In this document: positions 1-8,000 of the stretch, one piece after another
Position numbering within the stretch: the stretch's first letter is position 1
How the letters are laid out: every line of letters starts with the position of its first letter
Assembly (NCBI RefSeq): GCF_001905545.1
Contig: NZ_LIPD01000007.1
Location: 186,001 to 250,000 of the forward strand
Length of the DNA stretch: 64,000 bases
Source: Streptomyces sp. CB02056
GTDB taxonomy: Bacteria; Actinomycetota; Actinomycetes; Streptomycetales; Streptomycetaceae
Direction of reading: 5' to 3'
The notes under the pieces: generated by a model
Seen by the model: the letters and a program-made list of their open reading frames with translations, nothing else
Told to the model about the DNA's origin: nothing
Databases searched by the model: none
Program-made: the position numbers and the translations under genes

Positions 1-2090
1 AGGAGGGGCCATTGACGGCCGCGACCTCGACCCCGGCGGGGAGCCGGTCGGCCACCTCGACGAGCGGCAGCCCGACCGAGACCATCCCGCCGCGTCCGGC
101 CAGACCCCGGGCGATGGCCTGCGACCGCAGCGCCACCACCGCCGCCGCGTCCTCCAGCGAGAGGATGCCCGCGACATGCGCCGCCGCGATCTCGCCCTGC
201 GAGTGGCCGACCACCGCGTCAGGAACGACACCCAGCGACGCCCAGAGGCGCGCCAGGCCGACGTTCACCGCGAACGACACCGGCTGCACCACGTCCACCC
301 GCTCCAACGAAGCGGCACCCGGCACCTGGTTCACCACATCCAGCAACGACCAGTCGACATAAGCCCTCAGAGCCTTGTCGACCTCACCGAGCGCCTCCGC
401 GAACACCGCGGACTCGACGAGCAGCCGACGCCCCATCCCGGCCCACTGGGAACCCTGACCCGGGAAGACGAACACCGACCGACCACTCACCTCCGCCCGA
501 CCGGACACCAGCCCGGCCGCGGCCTCCCCCTCGGCCAGGGCCTTCAGGGCGGCGACGAGCGCGGCCCGGTCGGCGCCGACGGCCACGGCACGCTCGGTGA
601 ACCGGGTGCGCGCGGTGACGAGTGCCCGGGCGGTGGCGGCGAGGTCCGGCGCCGGCTGCCCCTCCGCGAAGGCCGCCAGCCGCGCGGCCTGCTGACGCAG
701 CGCCGCCTCCGAGGCGGCCGAGACCACCCAGGGGACCACGTTCTCCCCGGCGTCAGCGGGCGTTGCTGCTCCGTCGATGGGCTCGGCGCCGTCGGCCGGC
801 TCCGCCTGCTCCAGGATCACGTGCGCGTTCGTCCCGCTCACCCCGAACGCCGAGACGCCGGCCCGGCGCGGGCGGTCGGCCTCCGGCCAGGCCCGCCGCT
901 CGGTGAGCAGGGCGATGCCGCCCGAGGACCAGTCGATGTGCGAGGAGGGCGCGTCGATGTGGAGGGTCCGCGGCAGTACGCCGTGGCGCAGCGCCTCGAC
1001 CATCTTGATCACGCCCGCCGCACCGGCGGCGGCCTGGGTGTGGCCGATGTTGGACTTCACCGACCCGAGCCAGAGCGGCTGTTCGGCCGGGCGGTCCTTG
1101 CCGTAGGTGGCGAGCAGGGCGTGTGCCTCGATCGGGTCGCCGAGCGGGGTGCCGGTGCCGTGCGCCTCGACGGCGTCGACGTCGGCGGCCGTCAGCCTGG
1201 CGTTGGCGAGCGCTGCCCGGATGACCCGCTCCTGCGAGGGACCGTTCGGGGCGGTCAGACCGTTGGACGCACCGTCCTGGTTGACGGCCGAACCCCGGAC
1301 AACCGCCAGCACCTCGTGCCCCAACCGCCGGGCGTCGGAGAGCCGTTCGAGCAGCAGCAGGCCCACGCCCTCGGACATCCCGAACCCGTCGGCTGCGTCG
1401 GCGAAGGCCTTGCTCCGGCCGTCGGCGGCGAGGCCGCGCTGCCGGGAGAAGCCGACCAGGCCTTCGAGCGTGGACATCACCGAGGCGCCGCCGGCCAGAG
1501 CCAGCGTGCACTCCCCGGCGCGGAGCGCCTGGGCGGCGAGGTGCAGGGCGACCAGCGAGGAGGAGCAGGCGGTGTCGACGGTGATCGCGGGTCCCTCCAG
1601 GCCGAGGGCGTAGGAGAGGCGGCCGGAGAGCACGCTGCCCGCGTTGCCGGTGACCAGGTAGCCCTCGTCGGCGGCGCCGCCGGTGCCCTGGGTGCCGTAG
1701 TCCTGGCCGTGGGTGCCGATGAAGACGCCGGTCGGGGTGGCGCGCAGGGCGGTGGGGTCGAGTCCGGCGCGCTCCAGGGTCTCCCAGGCGACTTCGAGCA
1801 GCAGGCGCTGCTGCGGGTCCATCGCCAGGGCCTCGCGCGGGTTGATGCCGAAGAAGGCGGCGTCGAAGTCGGCGATGCCGGGCAGGAATCCGCCGCCGCG
1901 CACGTAGGTGCGGCCGGGGGCGTCGGGGTCGGGGTCGTAGCTGCCGTCGAGGTCCCAGCCCCGGTCGGCGGGCAGGCCGGTGACGGCGTCGCCGCCGGCG
2001 GCGACGAAGCGCCAGAGGTCCTCGCCGGAGTCGAGGCCGCTGGGGAAGCGGCAGCCGACGGCGACGATCGCGATCGGGTCGTCCTCGGTC
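1..2090 (-). other. PKS module 2, partial: KS and first half of AT
   Basis: KS starts near DDPIAIVAVGCRFPSG and has DTACSSS (Cys 2963), EAHGTGT and KSNIGH, so it is a condensing KS. The AT has FPGQGSQWAGMG, RVDVVQP and GHSQG, then is cut by the window edge before the YASH/HAFH position. Specificity is inferred as methylmalonyl from RVDVVQP and from near identity with AT1. Reductive domains are out of view. Confidence 0.85.
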
Positions 2091-5000
2091 CCGGCGGCCT
2101 GTGCCGCGGGGGTGGCGGGGGCGGCGGGGGCCGGTTCCTCACCGACGAGTTCGGTCGCGAGGTGGGCGGCGAGGGCCTTGGGCGTCGGGTAGTTGAACAC
2201 CAGGGTGGCGGGCAGGCGCAGGCCGGTGGCGGTGCCGAGGGCGTTGCGGAGTTCGACGGCGGTGAGCGAGTCGATGCCGAGTTCCTTGAACGCCTTGTCG
2301 ACGTCCAGTGCCGCGGCCGAGCCGTGGCCGAGGACGGCGGCGGCGGTGTCGCGGACGAGGGCGGTCAGCAGTCCGTCGCGGTCGGCGGCGGAGAGTCCGG
2401 CGAGCCGCCGGGCGAGGGTGCCGGCGCCGTCCGCGGCGGTGCGGGCGGCGGCCCGGCGCAGGGCGCGGGGCGTGCGGGCGGCGGGTGCCAGGTCGCGCAG
2501 CAGCGGCGGGAGGTCCTCGGTCCGGACGCCGGTGACGTCGAGCCTGATCGGCACCACGGCCGCGGGCTCGCCGGTGAGTGCGGCGTCCAGGAGGGCGAGG
2601 CCCTGGTCGGCGGAGAGGGGGCGGGTGCCGACCCGGGCCATCCGGGCGAGGTCGGTGTCGCTGAGCCGGCCGCCCATGCCGGCGGCCTCGGCCCACAGGC
2701 CCCAGGCGAGCGACACGGCGGGCAGTCCGAGCGAGCGCCGGTGGGCGGCCAGGCCGTCGAGGAAGGCGTTGCCGGCCGCGTAGTTGCCCTGGCCGGAGCC
2801 GCCGAGGACGCCGGAGGCGGAGGAGTAGAGCGCGAAGGCGGCCAGGTCGAGGCCGGCGGTGAGCTCGTGCAGGTGCCAGGCGGCGTCGACCTTCGGGCGC
2901 AGCACGCTGTGCCACTTGGCGGCGTCGAGCGCTTCGATGACGCCGTCGTCGACGATCCCGGCGACGTGGACGACGCCGGTCAGCCGGTCGGCGAGGGTGT
3001 CGACGACGACGGCCAGCGCGGTGCGGTCGGCGGTGTCGACGGCCTCGGCACGGACCAGGGTGCCGTGCGCGGCGAGTTCTTCGAGCAGGTCGGCGGGCAC
3101 GGCGGAGCGGGAGAGGAGCACGAGTTCCGCGACGCGGTGGACCGCCGCGAGGTGACGGGCCACCAGGCGGCCCAGGCCGCCGTTGGCGCCGGTGACCAGG
3201 ACGGTGCCGCCGGCCAGCGGGGACGGCGCGTCCTGCGCGGGGGCGGGCCGGGCGGCCGGGCGGCGCAGGCGGGCGACCAGCCGTCGCCCGTCGCGCAGCG
3301 CCAGCTGCGGTTCGTCGTCCGGTGCGGCGGCCACCGCCCGGGCGGCGTCGGCCGGGTCGTCGGCCTCGACGAGGACGAAGCGGCCGGGGTTCTCCGACTG
3401 GGCGGTGCGCACCAGGCCCCGGACGGGTTCCTGGACGAGTTCGCCGCGCCGGGTGACGACGACGAGCCGGGAGTCGGCCGTCCGGTCGTCGGCCAGCCAG
3501 GCCTGGAGCGCCCGCAGGACGTCGTGGCCGACGGCGTGGGCGCGCTCGGGCACGGTGTCGGAGGGCGCGCCCACGCCGGCGGGCAGGACCACGAGGGGCG
3601 GCAGGGCGCCGTCCTCGGGCAGGTCGCCGTGGAGGGTCCAGTCCGCGGGCCCGTCGGCGGGCGCGTCGGCGGCCTCGGGTGCGGGGACCCAGTCGACCTC
3701 GAACAGGGCCGCGTCGTCCGCCGGACCGGCGGTGAGGCCGCGCGGGTCCACCGGCCGCACGGTGAGGGCCTCGACGTCCACGACGGGGGCTCCGGTGTCG
3801 TCGGCGGCCCGGATGGTGAGGGTGTCGGGGCCGGCGGGGGTGACGACCACGCGCAGCGCCTCGGCGCCGGTGGCGTGCAGGCGCACGCCGGCCCAGGAGA
3901 AGGCGAGCCTGGGCACGTCGGCGCCGGGGAGGAGGCCGGCCTCGCCGAGCGGGTGGAGGGCGGCGTCCAGCAGGGCGGGGTGCAGGCCGTAGGCGGCGGC
4001 GTCGGTGGTGGTATCGGGGAGGCGGAGCTGGGCGTAGAGGCGGCCGTCGGCGAGCCAGGCGGCCTCGACGGCGTGGAACGCGGGGCCGTAGGCGACGGTG
4101 AGCCGGTCGTAGAGGCCGTCGGTGTCGAGCGGGCGGGCTCCGGCGGGCGGCCAGACCGTCAGGTCGTCGGCGGTGGCGGGCTCCGGGCCCTCGGGGGCGA
4201 GCGTTCCGGTGGCGTTGGCGTGCCAGGGCAGGCCGGGGCCGGTGCGGGTGAGCAGCCGGACGGCGCGGCGGCCGTCCTCGGCCTCGCCGACGTGGACCTG
4301 GAGGTCGAGGCCGCCGCCGTCCGGGACGACGAGCGGGGCGGAGACGGTCAGTTCCTCGACCGTGGGCGCGCCGAGCCGGTGGCCGACGTGGGCGAGGGCG
4401 TCGAGCAGCGCGGTGCCGGGCAGCAGCGTCGCGCCGCCGACCCGGTGGTCGGCCAGCCAGGGCAGGGTGCGTTCGGTGATCCGGCCGGTGAAGACGGCGC
4501 CTTCCTCCGTGCCGAGCCGCAGTTCGGTCTCCAGCAGCGGGTGGCCGGCCTTGTCCAGGCCGACGGCGGCGAGGTCGCCGGCGGAGCGGCCCGGCCGGAG
4601 CCAGTAGCGCTGGTGCTGGAAGGGGTAGGTGGGCAGTTCGGAGGGGCGGACGGTGTCGGCCCCGGCGTGGGCCGTGGACCAGTCCACGGGCAGGCCGCGC
4701 ACGTGGAGCTCGGCGGCGGCGAGCAGGACGCGGTCCCAGCCGCCGTCCTCGCGCCGCAGCGTGCCGCTGACGACGGTCGGCGCCTGGACGGCCTCCTCCA
4801 GAGCCTCGACGACGGCGTGGGCGAGCACAGGGTGGGCGCTGACCTCGACGAACGCCCGGAAGCCCTCACCCGCCAGGGTCTCGACGGCGTCGGCGAAGCG
4901 GACGGTCTGCCGCAGGTTGCGGTACCAGTACCCGGCGTCCAGCTCCGGGCCCTCCAGCCAGCGGCCCTCGACCGTCGACAGGAACGGGACGACGGCCGGC

Positions 5001-8000
5001 TGCGGCTTCACCGAACCCAGCAGCTCGGCGAGTTCGGCCTCGATGGACTCGACGTGGGCGGTGTGGGAGGCGTAGTCGACGGGGATCCGGCGCACCCGGG
5101 CGCCGCGCTCCTCGAAGGCGGCCACCACGGTGTCGAGGCCGGCCGGATCACCGGCGACGACGACCGAGGAGGGGCCGTTGACGGCCGCGACCTCGACCCC
5201 GGCGGGGAGCCGGTCGGCCACCTCGGCGAGCGGCAACCCGACCGACACCATGCCGCCGCGTCCGGCCAGACCACGGGCGATGGCCTGCGACCGCAGCGCC
5301 ACCACAGCGGCCGCGTCCTCCAGCGAGAGGATCCCGGCGACGTGCGCCGCCGCGATCTCCCCCTGCGAGTGACCCACCACCGCGTCCGGCACCACACCCA
5401 GCGACGCCCAGAGACGGGCCAGCGCGACGTTCACCGCGAACGACACCGGCTGCACCACGTCCACCCGCTCCAGCGAAGCGGCACCCGGCACCTGGTTCAC
5501 CACATCGAGCAACGACCAGTCGACATAGGGCTTCAGTGCCTCCGCGGCCTCCTCCAGAGCCCGCGCGAACACCGCGGACTCGGCGAGCAGCCGACGCCCC
5601 ATCCCGGCCCACTGGGAACCCTGGCCCGGGAAGACGAACACCGACCGACCGCTCACCTCCGCCCGACCGGACACCAGCCCGGCCACGGCCTCCCCCTCGG
5701 CCAGGGCCCGCAGCCCGCTCAGCGCCCGCGCCCGGTCGGCGGCGACCACGACGGCCCGCCGTTCCAGCGCGGCCCGGGAGCCGGCGAGCGCGCGGGCCAC
5801 GGCCGGCGCCTCGGCGACGGGCCTGGCCTCGGTGAACCCGGCGATCCGTTCGGCCTGTTCGCGCAGGGCCTCGGGGGAACGGGCGGAGAGCAGCCAGGGC
5901 ACCGGGGTGCCGGAGCCGGCGTCGGGTTCGCCGTCGAGTCCGGCGGGCACCGCCCGGTGCGCCGGCTCCTGGGCGGGGGCCTGCTCCAGGACGACGTGGG
6001 CGTTGGTTCCGCTGACGCCGAACGAGGAGACGGCGGCCCGGCGCGGCCGGTCGACCTCGGGCCAGGCCCGTTCCTCGGTGAGCAGGGCGACCGCACCGGA
6101 CTCCCAGTCCACCTTGGTGCTGGGCTCGTCGATGTGCAGGCTCTTCGGCAGCACGCCGTGGCGCAGCGCCTCGACCATCTTGATCACGCCGGCGACGCCG
6201 GCGGCGGCCTGGGCGTGGCCGATGTTGGACTTCAACGACCCCAGCCAGAGCGGCTGTTCGGCCGGACGGCCCTGGCCGTAGGTGGCCAGCACCGCCTGCG
6301 CCTCGATCGGGTCGCCCAGCGAGGTCCCCGTCCCGTGCCCCTCGACGGCGTCGACGTCCGCGGGTGTCAGCCCGGCGTTGGCGAGGGCGGCGAGGATCAC
6401 CCGCTCCTGCGAGGGGCCGTTCGGGGCGGTGAGGCCATTGGACGCACCGTCCTGGTTGACGGCCGAACCCCGGACGACCGCCAGCACCTCGTGCCCCAGC
6501 CGCCGGGCGTCCGACAGCCGCTCCAGCAGCACCAGGCCCACGCCCTCGGCCCAGGCGGTGCCGTCGGCGCCGTCCGCGTAGGCCCGGGCCCGGCCGTCGG
6601 CGGAGAGCGCGCGCTGGCGGGAGAACTCGACGAAGGAGGTGGGCCGGGCCATGATCGCGGCGCCGCCGGCCAGGGCGAGCGTGCACTCGCCGTCGCGCAG
6701 CGCCTGGGCGGCCAGGTGCAGGGCCACCAGGGAGGAGGAGCAGGCGGTGTCCACCGTCACCGACGGGCCTTCGAGGCCGAGGGTGTAGGAGATGCGGCCG
6801 GAGGCGACCGAGCCGGCGTTGCCGGTGCCCAGGTAGCCCTCCAGGCCGTCCGGGACCTCGGCGAGGTCGGTGGCGTAGTCGTGGTACATCAGGCCCGCGT
6901 AGACGCCGACCGGCTGCCCCTTGAGCGAGGTCGGGTCGATGCCCGCGCGCTCCAGCAGTTCCCAGGAGGTCTCCAGCAGCAGCCGCTGCTGCGGGTCCGT
7001 CGCGAGCGCCTCGCGCGGGGAGATCCCGAAGAAGGCGGCGTCGAACTCGCCCGCGTCGTGCAGGAATCCGCCGTGGCGGGCGTAGGAGGTGCCGGGGACG
7101 GCCGGGTCCGGGTCGTAGAGGGCGTCGAGGTCCCAGCCGCGGTCGGCGGGGAAGGGGGTGATCGCGTCGGTGCCCTCGGCGACCAGCCGCCACAGGTCGG
7201 CCGGGGAGGCGACGCCGCCGGGCAGCCGGCAGGCGGCGCCGACGATGACGACGGGGTCCTCGGCGGGCGGCACGGTGCACGGTACGGGCGCGGGCCGGGC
7301 GGCGGTGGCCGGACGGCCGGTCAGCGCGTTCAGCAGGAAGGCCGCGACGGCGGTCGGGTTGGGGTGGTCGAAGGCGAGGGTGGCGGGCAGCCGCAGGCCG
7401 GTGGCGGCGGTGAGGCGGCCGCGCAGTTCGACGGCGGTGGCGGAGGTGAAGCCGAGGTCCTTGAACGGGCCGTCGGGGCGGATCGGGTCGGGGCCGTCGC
7501 CGGCCAGCCCGGCGGTCTCCGCGAGGACGAGGTCGAGCAGCTTGCGCTGCCGGTCGGCGGCCGGGCGGCCGGCCAGGCGGCGGCGCAGCGCGGCGGCGGT
7601 CGCGGTGTCCGGGGCGCTCGGGCCGGCCGGGGTGTCGATGAGGTCGCGCAGCAGGGCCGGGACGTCCTGCGGGGCGAGGGCGTCCAGCCCTTCGGGGTCG
7701 AGCCGGAGCAGCAGCAGGGAGGTGTGGTCGGCCAGGTGGGCGGCGTCGAAGGCGGCGGCGCTCTCCTGGGCGGTGAGCCGGCCGAGGCCGGGCGGCACGG
7801 GGCGTCCGTCCCCGTCGGCGGGGCCGGTGATGAGGGCGAGGCCGGGCAGGCCGTGGCGGCTGCGGTGGTGGGCGAGGGCGTCGAGGAACGCCGCGGCGGC
7901 GGCCTCCCCGGGGGCGCCGGGGGTGCCGAGCGGTCCGACGGTGGGGGTGTGCACGACGAAGGCGGACAGCTCGGTGCCGGCGGTCAGTTCGTGCAGGTTG

